From Luteimonas granuli (lineage in GTDB: Bacteria > Pseudomonadota > Gammaproteobacteria > Xanthomonadales > Xanthomonadaceae), in assembly GCF_007795095.1 (NCBI RefSeq), contig NZ_CP042218.1, forward strand, positions 2,397,001-2,461,000: DNA of 64,000 bases. Reading direction: 5' to 3'. This document shows, in pieces, positions 28,358 through 38,677 of the stretch. A program made the translations under genes and the position numbers. The notes beneath the pieces were generated by a model, which saw only the letters and a list, made by a program, of their open reading frames with translations, was not told where the DNA came from and made no database searches. Numbering within the stretch: position 1 is the first letter of the stretch; each line of letters starts with the position of its first letter.

Positions 28358-29707
28358 ATGGATGCACGTCCCAGCGCGCTCGCGCTGACCCCGCTGCTGC
28401 TGTTCCTGGCGCTGTTCTTCGGCTCGGGGCTGTATTTCACCCTGCACGGCGAGGAGATGGGCTTCTACCAGCTGCGCGCGCCGGTGGCGATCCTTCCGGC
28501 GCTCGCGCTGGCGGCGTGGATCGCCCGCCGCCGCGGGGTGAAGGCCGTCGAGGTCCTGCTGCTCGGCATGGGCAACCCGAACATCATGACGATGTGCCTG
28601 ATCTTCCTGCTGGCGGGGGCATTCGCCTATGTCTCGCAGGCCATCGGCGCCGTGGATGCCGTGGTGTCCCTGGGAATCGGCGCGGTGCCGGCGGGGCTGC
28701 TGTTGCCAGGGCTGTTCGTGGTCGCCTCGCTGATCTCGCTGGCCATCGGTACATCGATGGGCACGATCGCGGCCGTGGTTCCGATCGCCCTGGGTGTGGC
28801 CGATGCCTCCGGCCTGGACCGCGCGCTGGTACTGGGCGCGGTGATCGGCGGCGCGATGTTCGGCGACAACCTCTCGGTCATCTCGGATACCACGATCGCC
28901 GCCACGCGCAGCCAGGGCGCCGAGATGCGCGACAAGTTCCGCGAGAACTTCAAGATCGCGTTGCCCGCGGCGCTGGCCACGATCGCGCTGCTGGTCTTCC
29001 TCGGCGACCCGGCGCCGGTCACCACCGACGAGCCCGCCTCGGCCTGGCTGGTCCTGCCCTACGTGCTGGTGCTGGTGCTGGCGCTCGCCGGCCTGGACGT
29101 CATCCTGGTGCTGGGGATCGGCGTGGCGCTGGCCGGTGCATTCGGCCTGGCCCTGGCGCCGGAGTACGACCTGGTGCACTACGCGGGCGACATCTGGACC
29201 GGCTTCGAGGGCATGACCGAAATCCTGCTGCTGTCGTTGCTGATCGGCGGCGTGGGTGCGCTGATGAAGGCCGCCGGTGGGCTGGGGTGGCTGGCCCAGA
29301 CGATCGCGCGTTTCGCGCGCGGTCACACCGGGCGACGCACGGGCGAGTTCAGCATCGCCGTGCTTTCGGCCACCGCCGATGTCTTTACAGCCAACAACAC
29401 CGTCGCCATCCTCGTCAGCGGCGATGTCGCCCGCGACATCGCGGAGCGGCACCGGATCAGCCCGCGGCGCGCGGCCAGCCTGCTCGACGTTTTCGCGTGC
29501 GTACCCCAGGGTGTGATTCCGTACGGGGCACAGATCCTGCTCGCGGCGGGGCTGGCCTCGATGTCGCCGCTGTCGCTTTCGGGCACGGTCTTCTACTGCT
29601 GGATCCTGGCCCTCTTCGCGGCCGCCTTCATCGCCTGGCCATCATCGCGCCCCGTGGGGGCTGACGACGGAGACGCCTGCACCGCTGGCGCCCGGTCGGC
29701 CGGATGA
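28358..29707 (+). CDS. NhaC-family Na+/H+ antiporter
   Basis: A 449-aa polytopic inner-membrane transporter with about 11-12 hydrophobic segments. The conserved NhaC-type sequences include GNPNIMTMCLIFLLAGAF, AIGTSMGTIAAVVPIALG, GAVIGGAMFGDNLSVISDTT and FTANNTVAILVSGDVARDI. It probably exchanges Na+ for protons and supports pH or salt homeostasis; an amino-acid or malate-lactate role seen in some relatives cannot be excluded. The start MDARPSAL is preferred to a longer frame starting at 28226, which crosses the terminator. Confidence 0.9.
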   Translation: MDARPSALALTPLLLFLALFFGSGLYFTLHGEEMGFYQLRAPVAILPALALAAWIARRRGVKAVEVLLLGMGNPNIMTMCLIFLLAGAFAYVSQAIGAVDAVVSLGIGAVPAGLLLPGLFVVASLISLAIGTSMGTIAAVVPIALGVADASGLDRALVLGAVIGGAMFGDNLSVISDTTIAATRSQGAEMRDKFRENFKIALPAALATIALLVFLGDPAPVTTDEPASAWLVLPYVLVLVLALAGLDVILVLGIGVALAGAFGLALAPEYDLVHYAGDIWTGFEGMTEILLLSLLIGGVGALMKAAGGLGWLAQTIARFARGHTGRRTGEFSIAVLSATADVFTANNTVAILVSGDVARDIAERHRISPRRAASLLDVFACVPQGVIPYGAQILLAAGLASMSPLSLSGTVFYCWILALFAAAFIAWPSSRPVGADDGDACTAGARSAG

Positions 29708-29740
29708 AAGCATGGCCACCGCCGTCCGGCGCGGGGCCGC

Positions 29741-30144
29741 GTTGTCGCGCCTGGAAGAGCCAGGAGCCGTTTCGTTGTGGTCCGTGCGGCCCGTCCCGCG
29801 CACAGGGGGTGTGCTTCCCCGGCAGTCTCCGCGTCCTGCTCCCACGGCCGGCCGCCGGCCATCCATGGCCGGCTGTCCGCACACCCCCTGTGCGCGGGAC
29901 GGGCTTCGGCGTTCTTCGGCTTCGGGAGGGAAGATCCAAAGCGGCGGAGCCGGGCAGCTCCCGGTCATGACGCCCTCCGTTTCGACGCGAACGTCGGCGT
30001 AGCCCTCGTCCCGACCGCGACCAAAGGTCGTGCCCCCCTGCGTCCGTGGCGGGCGGCCCGGACTCGAACGGAGCGTCCGTGGCGGGCGGCCCGGACTTCA
30101 CCGGAGCGCCCGTTGCGGCGGAGCGTCCCCTCGATCGGGAGAAG
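29741..30144. repeat. Interspersed intergenic repeat, copy A (with tandem units)
   Basis: The 497-base gap between nhaC and the Bax-inhibitor gene holds no credible gene. It begins with GTTGTCGCGC. Bases 29763-29874 match 51161-51272 over 112 bases with about six differences by eye. Then a 24-base perfect inverted repeat closes a hairpin (29790-29813 with 29880-29903). After a unique spacer, 30034-30144 holds two tandem 33-base units (30042-30074 and 30075-30107, each starting GTCCGTGGCGGGCGGCCCGG) and a tail that ends GGGAGAAG. The second copy at 51131-51342 has the same order with one 33-base unit. Reading frames here are non-coding shadows of the repeat. Confidence 0.85.
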
Positions 30145-30147
30145 AAC

Positions 30148-30173
30148 CAAAAAGAGGCGCCGATGGCGCCTCT
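30148..30173 (-). terminator. Terminator of the Bax-inhibitor-1 family gene
   Basis: On the minus strand GAGGCGCC and GGCGCCTC form a perfect eight-base stem around ATC (30154-30172), followed by T5. It lies 32 bases after the stop codon. Confidence 0.9.
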
Positions 30174-30204
30174 CCGGGATTGCCGCGTGGCGTGTCCGGC
30201 TGCC

Positions 30205-30966
30205 TCAGTCGCGCGACTGCAGCTTGGCCAGCAGGCGAAGGAACTCGATGTACAGCCACACCAGCGTGACCATCAGCCCGAAAGCACCGTACCACTCCAT
30301 GTACTTCGGCGCGCCCCGTTCGGCGCCGGTCCGGATGAAGTCGAAGTCCAGCACCAGGTTCAGCGCCGCGATCACGATCACGAACAGGCTGAAGCCGATG
30401 CCGACGATGCCGTTGCCGTGGATCATCGGGATATCGACCCCGAAGAAGCCGAGCACGATGGTCGCCAGGTAGACCAGGAAGATGCCGCCGGTGGCCGCGA
30501 CCACGCCGAGCTTGAACTTCTCGGTGGCCTGCACCCAGCCGGCGCGGAAGGCGACAAGCATCGCGAACAGCGTGGCGAAGGTCAGCATCACCGCCTGGAT
30601 CACGATGCCCTCGTACAGGTGGCTGTACAGCGCCGAGATCGCGCCCAGGAAGAAGCCCTCCACCAGCGCGTACAGCGGCGCGGTGACCGGCGCCCATTCC
30701 TTCTTGAACACCGTCACCAGGGCGAGGACGAAGCCGCCGATCAGGCCGCCCCACATGTAGACGGGAAAGCCGGGCGCGATCTCGCCGGTGGCGGTGAAGG
30801 CCTGGCTCCAGGCGAACGCCGCCGTGAGCACGGTCAGGAACAGCAGGAACGCGGTCCTGTTGACCGTGCCATTGATCGTCATCGCGCTGGCGTCGCGGGT
30901 GACGACGCTGCCGCTGCCGAGGTCGAGGAAAGTGGATTCGGACAGGACCGGATTGCCGCTACGCAT
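30205..30966 (-). CDS. Bax inhibitor-1/YccA-family membrane protein
   Basis: A 253-aa protein with seven hydrophobic segments typical of the TMBIM family. The first 40 residues are cytoplasmic (MRSGNPVLSESTF...), then membrane helices run from about residue 35 to the end; the last part has LVLDFDFIRTGAERGAPKYM followed by a final helix. Homologues act as pH-sensitive calcium leak channels or interact with FtsH, but the role in this bacterium is unknown. It is a single gene with its own terminator, next to the tRNA cluster. Confidence 0.9.
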   Translation of the reverse strand: MRSGNPVLSESTFLDLGSGSVVTRDASAMTINGTVNRTAFLLFLTVLTAAFAWSQAFTATGEIAPGFPVYMWGGLIGGFVLALVTVFKKEWAPVTAPLYALVEGFFLGAISALYSHLYEGIVIQAVMLTFATLFAMLVAFRAGWVQATEKFKLGVVAATGGIFLVYLATIVLGFFGVDIPMIHGNGIVGIGFSLFVIVIAALNLVLDFDFIRTGAERGAPKYMEWYGAFGLMVTLVWLYIEFLRLLAKLQSRD

Positions 30967-31074
30967 GGATTCCCCCAGGAGGTCGAGTGCGTGTGCCAGT
31001 CGGGAGGATACACGGCCGGGCGTTGCAGCCGCGTGGGCCGGCGGGCCCCGGCCCGCGCTCCGCGGGCTCCGGGT

Positions 31075-31159
<85 letters not shown>

Positions 31160-31221
31160 CTGTGTCCGGGCATCCGATCCGGCAAACAGAAAACGCCCGG
31201 CGGGGCCGGGCGCTTCGGGTT

Positions 31222-31297
31222 TGGTGGGCCGTCAAGGATTCGAACCTTGGACCTATTGATTAAGAGTCAACTGCTCTACCAACTGAGCTAACGGCCC
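31222..31297 (-). tRNA. tRNA-Lys (anticodon CUU)
   Basis: 76 bases with encoded CCA. Acceptor GGGCCGT pairs with ACGGCCC; the anticodon loop in TTGACTCTTAATCAA gives CTT, reading AAG. It lies 62 bases before tRNA-Leu. Confidence 0.95.
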
Positions 31298-31359
31298 CGA
31301 GCGGGAAATCCTACCAAAACAGCGGCCGGCGGATCAACAGCACCGGCCATGCGGGAAGC

Positions 31360-31437
<78 letters not shown>

Positions 31438-31546
31438 ATGGAGTCCTGTCGCGGCCGCGACACGGCCCGCTAAGGGCCTGCGGGAGCCGGCAGGGCCGGG
31501 CATTGTACGCGGTCGGAAGGGAATGTGCGACGTGCGCGTGAGGAGC

Positions 31547-31623
31547 TGGCGCGCCCGGCAGGACTCGAACCTGCAACCACCGGCTTAGAAGGCCGGTGCT
31601 CTATCCGGTTGAGCTACGGGCGC
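31547..31623 (-). tRNA. tRNA-Arg (anticodon UCU)
   Basis: 77 bases with encoded CCA. Acceptor GCGCCCG pairs with CGGGCGC; anticodon stem CCGGC/GCCGG around TCT. It reads AGA and AGG, rare codons in this GC-rich genome. Confidence 0.95.
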
Positions 31624-31627
31624 CGGG

Positions 31628-31704
31628 TGGTCGGGGTAGAGGGATTCGAACCCCCGACATCCTGCTCCCAAAGCAGGCGCGCTACCAGACTGCGCTATAC
31701 CCCG
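31628..31704 (-). tRNA. tRNA-Pro (anticodon UGG)
   Basis: 77 bases with encoded CCA. Acceptor CGGGGTA pairs with TACCCCG; anticodon stem CTGCT/AGCAG around TGG. It is the first gene of the minus-strand cluster Pro-Arg-His-Lys-Leu and lies four bases before tRNA-Arg. Enterobacteria carry a similar Arg-His-Leu-Pro cluster. Confidence 0.95.
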
Positions 31705-31912
31705 AAGGTCGTGGACCGCCGGTTCCGCCCGGCATGCCCTGCGGCATTGTCGGGAGGCCCCGGGATGGTGTCAACGCGCGGAGCTGGCGGTGGGCGCGGG
31801 ATTCCGCCAAAATGTCGCGTTCCGTCGCCGGAGGTGCGGGCCAGACCCGCCGGCTCCCCGGCCAACCAGACAACCAACGCCCGTGGCCCTTGCCGCGGTG
31901 GCAGGAGTGGGT

Positions 31913-33212
31913 ATGCAAGTTTCAGTCGAGACCGTCGGCAACCTCGGACGCAGGATGACCTTCAACCTGCCGGCCGACCGCTTCCAGGACCAGGTCGGGG
32001 GCCGCCTGCGCGAGATGGCGCGCACGGCGCGCATCAAGGGCTTCCGGCCCGGCAAGGTGCCGGCGAAGGTGATCGAGCAGCGCTTCTGGCGAGCAGGTCC
32101 GCAACGAGATCCTCGACGGCATGCTGCGCGAGGGCTTCGACAGCGCCGTGCGCGAGAACGCTCTGCGCATCGCGGGCCAGCCGCGCATCGAGCGCGGCGA
32201 GGGCGACGAGCTGTGCTACGTGGCCACCTTCGAGATCGTCCCCGACTTCGGCGACGTCGACGTCGCCGGCCTCGAGGTCGAGCGCCCGGTGGCCGAGGTC
32301 ACCGAGGAGGACATCGACCGCATGATCGAGAACCTGCGCCAGCAGCGTCGCAGCTGGTCGGAGGTGACCCGTGGCGCGAAGGAGGGCGACGCGGTCGACA
32401 TCGAGACCTGGTCCGAGGTCGACGGCGAGCGCCTGCCCGCCGAGGGTGTCGAACGCGGCGTCACGGTTGTCGGCTCGGGCGCCATGCACGCCGATCTCGA
32501 GGCCGCGCTGGTGGGCATGGCCAAGGGCGGGGAGAAGGACGTCGAAGTCAGCTTCCCGGCCGACTGGCGGGTGCCGCAGCTGGCCGGCAGGACCGCGAAG
32601 GTCCACCTCAAGGCCGAGCAGGTCTCCGAGGCCGTGCTCCCGGAAGCCGACGCGGCCTTCATCAGGAGCTTCGGTGTGAAGAGCGGCGAGATGGAGCAGT
32701 TCCGCGCCGACATCCGCACCAACCTGGAACGCGAGCTGAAGCACGCACTGATGAACCGCTTGCGCCGCGCCGTCGGCGAGCAGCTGGTCGCCGCCTACGC
32801 CCACGTCGAGCTGCCGCCGAACCTGGTCGAACAGGAAGCCCGCGCCCTGGTCGCCCAGGTCGCCGAGCAGGCCCGCCGCCAGGGTCGCCCGTCGGAACCG
32901 CCTGCCAACGCCCACGAGAACTTCATGGAGCCGGCGCGCAAGCGCGTCCTGGTCGGCCTGCTGGTGGGCGAGGTCGCCCGCAGGCACCAGCTGATGCTGG
33001 ACCGCAAGCGCCTGGACGAGAGCCTGCGCCTGATCGCCTCGACCTACGAGGAGCCGCAGCAGGTCATTGACTTGTACCGGAACGATCCCCAGCTTATGGC
33101 GGGACTGCAGAACCGCGTGATGGAGGAGCAGGTGATCGACTGGATCGCCCAGCGCGCCCGCCACACCGACACGCAGCTGACCTTCCAGGAGGCGATCGCG
33201 CCGCAGGCGTGA
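31913..33212 (+). pseudogene. tig: Trigger factor, interrupted by a 1-base frameshift
   Basis: Trigger factor is the ribosome-bound chaperone and prolyl isomerase that meets nascent chains. Residues 1-58 ([15 protein letters not shown]..., with the ribosome-docking GFRPGKVP) read in one frame to 32086. From 32088 the rest of the protein ([17 protein letters not shown]..., PPIase domain and C-terminal arms, 374 residues) is in the next frame. Removing the T at 32087 restores a 432-aa protein of normal length. As written, ribosomes entering at the start would continue in the wrong frame to 33070. The downstream part has no degraded look, so a sequencing or assembly error, or a very recent mutation, is likely. 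clpP follows after 26 bases. Confidence 0.93.
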
Positions 33213-33238
33213 CCGCCTCCCCCTGACCCGGGATTCCA

Positions 33239-33865
33239 ATGAGCATCGAGACCAAGGCCCTCAACCTCGTGCCGATGGTGGTCGAACAGACCAGCCGCGG
33301 CGAGCGCGCGTACGACATCTATTCGCGCCTGCTGAAGGAGCGGGTGATCTTCCTGGTCGGCGGCATCGACGACCACGTGGCCAACGTGATCGTGGCGCAG
33401 ATGCTGTTCCTCGAGGCCGAGAACCCCGAGAAGGACATCAACCTGTACATCAACTCGCCCGGCGGCATCGTCACCGCCGGCATGGCGATCTACGACACCA
33501 TGCAGTTCATCAAGCCCGACGTCAGCACGATCTGCGTCGGCCAGGCGGCCAGCATGGGCGCCCTGCTGCTGGCCGCGGGCGCGGCCGGCAAGCGCTATGC
33601 GCTGCCGAACTCGCGGGTGATGATCCACCAGCCCCTGGGCGGCTTCCAGGGCCAGGCCACGGACATCGAGATCCACGCCCGCGAGATCCTGTCGATGAAG
33701 CAGCGCCTGAACGAGATCCTGGCGCGCCATACCGGCCAGGCGCTCGAGACCGTCGCCCACGATACCGAGCGCGACAATTTCAAGAGCGCCGAGGCCGCGC
33801 GCGAGTACGGCCTGGTCGACCAGGTGCTCGAGCGCCGTCCGGAAGACTCGATCCAGCCCGCCTGA
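33239..33865 (+). CDS. clpP: ATP-dependent Clp protease proteolytic subunit
   Basis: A 208-aa serine protease that forms the 14-mer degradation chamber. The catalytic triad is visible: Ser in [11 protein letters not shown], His in [12 protein letters not shown], Asp in AHDTERDNF. The N-terminus [23 protein letters not shown] carries the propeptide and axial loop typical of ClpP. It partners with ClpX encoded next, and lies in the conserved tig-clpP-clpX-lon order. Confidence 0.98.
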   Translation: MSIETKALNLVPMVVEQTSRGERAYDIYSRLLKERVIFLVGGIDDHVANVIVAQMLFLEAENPEKDINLYINSPGGIVTAGMAIYDTMQFIKPDVSTICVGQAASMGALLLAAGAAGKRYALPNSRVMIHQPLGGFQGQATDIEIHAREILSMKQRLNEILARHTGQALETVAHDTERDNFKSAEAAREYGLVDQVLERRPEDSIQPA

Positions 33866-33929
33866 ACGGGCGGCGCCCGGCCGCCGCGGCCGTGCCTGCC
33901 CCGGACGCAGCATCCCGCGCCCCCCGCGC

Positions 33930-33957
33930 TTGCGGCCCGGGGCCCGGGTGCTATTCT
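33930..33957 (+). promoter_or_regulatory. Predicted clpX promoter
   Basis: TTGCGG (33930-33935), 16 bases, then TATTCT (33952-33957). It sits in the 139-base gap after clpP and would give clpX a leader of about 40 bases. clpX could therefore be expressed independently of clpP. Confidence 0.5.
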
Positions 33958-34004
33958 CGACCCGGACCACCCGTATTCCCCCCGAAACACCGATTGGCGA
34001 ACGC

Positions 34005-35294
<1,290 letters not shown>

Positions 35295-35318
35295 GTCGCC
35301 CGGCATCGTCCCACGGCC

Positions 35319-35346
35319 CGCGGGAGCCGCCCCGGCGGCTCCCGCG
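35319..35346. other. Strong GC hairpin after clpX
   Basis: CGCGGGAGCCGCC (35319-35331) is followed after two bases by GGCGGCTCCCGCG (35334-35346), a near-perfect 13-base inverted repeat. No T-run follows closely, so it may stabilise the 3' end or act as a weak terminator rather than a classical one. It shares GGGAGCCGC with the REP-like element near 7090. Confidence 0.55.
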
Positions 35347-35429
35347 GCGTTCGCTGCGTGGCTTTTCGATCACTGGGGCCTGGATGTTCAGGCTGAACGC
35401 ACAGTCTGCGATGCCGGCCTGCGATGGCG

Positions 35430-35458
35430 CTTGCATCGGCCGCCGCCGGGCCCCATAA
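35430..35458 (+). promoter_or_regulatory. Predicted sigma-32 heat-shock promoter of lon
   Basis: CTTGCAT (35430-35436), a 14-base spacer and CCCCATAA (35451-35458) match the RpoH consensus CTTGAAA-N13-15-CCCCATNT at 5 of 7 positions and 7 of 8. It would start transcription near 35465, about 45 bases before the lon ATG. lon is a classic heat-shock gene. Confidence 0.65.
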
Positions 35459-35507
35459 CCGGAACCAGGCGGCCCCGGGCCGCATGCATTCCCCCCCAGG
35501 AGTCCCG

Positions 35508-37934
35508 ATGAGCCCCTCCCAGACCGCCGCCACCTTCGACCTTCCGGTGCTGCCACTGCGCGACGTGGTGGTGTTTCCGCACATGGTCATCCCGCTGTTC
35601 GTCGGCCGTGACAAGTCCATCAAGGCACTCGACCTGGCGATGGAAGGCGACAAGCAGGTCCTGCTGGTCGCGCAGAAGTCGGCGGAAACCGACGACCCGG
35701 GCGCGGAGGACCTGCACCCGGTGGGCACGCTTGCGCAGGTGCTGCAGTTGCTGAAACTGCCCGACGGCACCATCAAGGTGCTGGTCGAAGGCGTGGACCG
35801 CGCCACCATCGATGGCGTGCGCGACGTGGACGGAGCCCTCGTCGCCACCGGCACGCTGGTGGAGGCCGTCGAGGACCGCGAGCCGCGCGAGGTCGAGGCC
35901 ATCGCGCGCTCGCTGATGGGCCTGTTCGAGCAGTACGTGAAGACCAACCGCAAGCTGCCGCCGGAGCTGCTGCAGACCCTGGCCGGCATCGACGAACCTT
36001 CCCGCCTGGCCGATACCGTGGCGGCGCACCTGGGCGTGCGCCTGGGCGAGAAGCAGCGCCTGCTCGAGACCTTCTCCACCGCGGAGCGGCTGGAGATGCT
36101 GGTGGGCCTGGTCGACGGCGAGATCGACGTGCAGCAGATGGAGAAGCGCATCCGCGGCCGCGTGAAGTCGCAGATGGAGAAGAGCCAGCGCGAGTACTAC
36201 CTCAACGAGCAGATGAAGGCGATCCAGAAGGAACTGGGCGACATGGACGACGCGCCGAACGACCTCGAGGAGCTGGCGCGGAAGATCGCCGCCGCCGGCA
36301 TGCCCAAGGCGGTGGAAACCAAGGCGAAGAACGAGCTCAACAAGCTCAAGCAGATGTCGCCGATGGCGGCCGAGGCGGCGGTGGTGCGCAACTACCTCGA
36401 CTGGCTGCTGGGCGTGCCGTGGAAGAAGCGCAGCAAGGTGCGCAAGGATCTGAAGGTCGCGCAGGAGGTGCTGGACGCCGACCACTACGGTCTGGAGAAG
36501 GTGAAGGAGCGCATCCTTGAGTATCTCGCGGTGCAGTCGCGCGTTTCGAAGATGAAGGCCCCGATCCTGTGCCTCGTCGGTCCGCCCGGCGTGGGCAAGA
36601 CCTCGCTCGGCCAGTCGATCGCCAAGGCCACCAACCGCAAGTTCGTGCGCATGTCGCTGGGCGGCGTGCGCGACGAGGCCGAAATCCGCGGCCACCGCCG
36701 CACCTACGTCGGCTCGATGCCGGGCCGGATCGTGCAGAACCTCAACAAGGCCGGCACCAGGAACCCGCTGTTCGTGCTCGACGAGATCGACAAGATGTCG
36801 ATGGACTTCCGCGGCGATCCGTCCTCGGCGCTGCTGGAGGTGCTCGATCCGGAGCAGAACCACGCCTTCAACGACCATTACCTGGAAGTCGACCTCGACC
36901 TCAGCGAAGTGATGTTCGTGGCGACCTCCAACTCGCTCAACATCCCTGGCCCGCTGCTCGACCGCATGGAAGTGATCCGCATCCCCGGCTATACCGAGGA
37001 GGAGAAGATCAACATCGCCTTGCGCTACCTGCTCCCCAAGCAGATCAAGGCCAACGGCCTGCGCGAGGGCGAGCTGAAGGTTGCCGAATCCGCGATCCAG
37101 GACATCGTGCGCTACTACACGCGCGAATCCGGCGTGCGCAACCTCGAACGCGAGATCGCCCGGATCTGCCGCAAGGTGGTGAAGGAGCTCGCGCTGGCCG
37201 GCCCGCAGAAGCGGAAGCCGCGCGCTGTCAACGTCGCCCCGAAGAACCTGGAAAAGTACCTGGGCGTGCGGCGCTACGACTTCGGCCGCGCCGAACAGGA
37301 CAACGAGATCGGCCTGGTGACGGGCCTGGCCTGGACCGAGGTCGGTGGCGACCTGCTGCAGATCGAGTCCACCCTGGTGCCTGGCAAGGGACAGCTCACG
37401 CTCACCGGCCAGCTGGGCGAGGTGATGAAGGAATCGGCGTCCGCGGCATTGTCGGTCGTGCGCGCGCGCGCGGAGCGGCTGGGCCTGGAACTCGACTTCC
37501 TGCAGAAGCGTGACGTGCACGTGCACGTGCCGGACGGCGCGACGCCCAAGGACGGTCCCAGCGCCGGTATCGCGATGGCGACCTCGCTGGTGTCGACGCT
37601 GACGCGGATCCCGGTCCGCGCCGACGTCGCGATGACCGGCGAGATCACCCTGCGCGGCAAGGTCACCGCCATCGGCGGGCTCAAGGAGAAGCTGCTGGCC
37701 GCTCTGCGCGGCGGCATCACCACCGTGATCATCCCCGAGGAGAACCGCAAGGATCTCTCCGACATTCCGAAGAACGTCACCCAGGGCTTGAAGATCGTCC
37801 CGGTGAAGTGGATCGATGAGGTGCTCGACCTCGCGCTGGAACGCCCGCTGCCGCCGCTGCCGGCCGGCGGGACGGCCGAGGCGGTGGTGCGCGCGCCGCG
37901 CAAGGCGCCGCCGCGCCAGGACGTCAAACACTGA
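35508..37934 (+). CDS. lon: ATP-dependent protease Lon
   Basis: An 808-aa homohexameric AAA+ serine protease for damaged and regulatory proteins. N-terminal LON domain (about 10-200), coiled linker, Walker [12 protein letters not shown] (about residues 357-367), Walker [12 protein letters not shown], and the C-terminal protease domain with catalytic Ser in [12 protein letters not shown] and Lys in [19 protein letters not shown] lies five bases before the ATG. The C-terminal tail is Ala/Pro/Arg rich. hupB follows under its own promoter. Confidence 0.98.
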   Translation: MSPSQTAATFDLPVLPLRDVVVFPHMVIPLFVGRDKSIKALDLAMEGDKQVLLVAQKSAETDDPGAEDLHPVGTLAQVLQLLKLPDGTIKVLVEGVDRATIDGVRDVDGALVATGTLVEAVEDREPREVEAIARSLMGLFEQYVKTNRKLPPELLQTLAGIDEPSRLADTVAAHLGVRLGEKQRLLETFSTAERLEMLVGLVDGEIDVQQMEKRIRGRVKSQMEKSQREYYLNEQMKAIQKELGDMDDAPNDLEELARKIAAAGMPKAVETKAKNELNKLKQMSPMAAEAAVVRNYLDWLLGVPWKKRSKVRKDLKVAQEVLDADHYGLEKVKERILEYLAVQSRVSKMKAPILCLVGPPGVGKTSLGQSIAKATNRKFVRMSLGGVRDEAEIRGHRRTYVGSMPGRIVQNLNKAGTRNPLFVLDEIDKMSMDFRGDPSSALLEVLDPEQNHAFNDHYLEVDLDLSEVMFVATSNSLNIPGPLLDRMEVIRIPGYTEEEKINIALRYLLPKQIKANGLREGELKVAESAIQDIVRYYTRESGVRNLEREIARICRKVVKELALAGPQKRKPRAVNVAPKNLEKYLGVRRYDFGRAEQDNEIGLVTGLAWTEVGGDLLQIESTLVPGKGQLTLTGQLGEVMKESASAALSVVRARAERLGLELDFLQKRDVHVHVPDGATPKDGPSAGIAMATSLVSTLTRIPVRADVAMTGEITLRGKVTAIGGLKEKLLAALRGGITTVIIPEENRKDLSDIPKNVTQGLKIVPVKWIDEVLDLALERPLPPLPAGGTAEAVVRAPRKAPPRQDVKH

Positions 37935-37950
37935 CGGCCGGCGCTTTTTC

Positions 37951-37979
37951 TTGCGCCCCTGCGGGTGCGCTGGTATAAA
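37951..37979 (+). promoter_or_regulatory. Predicted hupB promoter
   Basis: TTGCGC (37951-37956), exactly 17 bases, and TATAAA with an extended TGG before it (37974-37979). It lies 116 bases upstream of hupB and would also transcribe the two tRNAs after it. Confidence 0.7.
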
Positions 37980-38094
37980 TTCGCGCTCGCAGCGGCCGGG
38001 GGCCGCGGGCGATCCAGGAGCCGCGGCGGCAAGGTCGCCAGCAGGCCCGCCACCAATTCGAGCGGCCGCAGGGCTGCGCAGGAGCACCGAATAG

Positions 38095-38367
38095 ATGAAC
38101 AAGAATGATCTGGTCCAGGCCGTTGCCGATGAGGCCAACCTGTCCAAGGCCGATGCCGCGCGCGCCGTCGACGCCGTGTTGTCCTCGGTCGGCAAGGCCC
38201 TGAAGCAGGGCGACAGCGTTGCCCTGGTCGGCTTCGGCACCTTCCAGGTCAAGGAGCGCGCCGCGCGTACCGGCCGCAATCCGCGCACCGGGGAAGAGAT
38301 CGCGATCGCCGCGTCGAAGAATCCGGTCTTCAAGGCTGGCAAGGCGCTGAAAGATGCCGTAAACTAA
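38095..38367 (+). CDS. hupB: DNA-binding protein HU-beta
   Basis: A 90-aa nucleoid protein with the HU fold. [39 protein letters not shown] and the C-terminal [12 protein letters not shown] are typical of HU-beta. It follows lon, the conserved lon-hupB-ppiD order. tRNA-Val begins 11 bases after its stop, so the mRNA and tRNAs are probably made as one transcript and then cut. Confidence 0.97.
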   Translation: MNKNDLVQAVADEANLSKADAARAVDAVLSSVGKALKQGDSVALVGFGTFQVKERAARTGRNPRTGEEIAIAASKNPVFKAGKALKDAVN

Positions 38368-38378
38368 GCGGCCCGCAT

Positions 38379-38453
38379 GGGTGCTTAGCTCAGCGGTAGA
38401 GCGTCTCCCTTACAAGGAGAGGGTCGGGGGTTCGATCCCCTCAGCACCCACCA
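38379..38453 (+). tRNA. tRNA-Val (anticodon UAC)
   Basis: 75 bases with encoded CCA. Acceptor GGGTGCT pairs with AGCACCC; anticodon stem TCTCC/GGAGA around TAC; T-arm GGGGG-TTCGATC-CCCTC. It lies directly after hupB. Confidence 0.96.
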
Positions 38454-38488
38454 CAAGGGTCTGACGTTCGCAACAGGTTCGACAACGC

Positions 38489-38565
38489 GGAGTGGTAGTT
38501 CAGTTGGTTAGAATGCTGGCCTGTCACGCCGGAGGTCGCGGGTTCGAGTCCCGTCCACTCCGCCA
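38489..38565 (+). tRNA. tRNA-Asp (anticodon GUC)
   Basis: 77 bases with encoded CCA. Acceptor GGAGTGG pairs with CCACTCC; anticodon stem CTGGC/GCCGG around GTC. It follows tRNA-Val by 35 bases and is followed by a terminator after 11 bases. Confidence 0.96.
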
Positions 38566-38576
38566 GTCACACCAGG

Positions 38577-38606
38577 AAGGCGCCCGCAAGGGCGCCTTTC
38601 TTCTTT
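38577..38606 (+). terminator. Terminator of hupB-tRNA-Val-tRNA-Asp
   Basis: AAGGCGCCC (38577-38585) and GGGCGCCTT (38590-38598) form a perfect nine-base stem with a GCAA loop, then TTCTTCTTT. Confidence 0.92.
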
Positions 38607-38677
38607 CCGGGCCTCCGGGGCCGCTGCGGGTGGCCATGCGCTAAACTGCGCGGCTACGTCCAACGCCGTGTGCCGAC

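Noticed and set aside
29741-30144. Interpreting the repeat block as a CRISPR array
   Set aside because: Only two tandem 33-base units with no variable spacers between them, and no cas genes.
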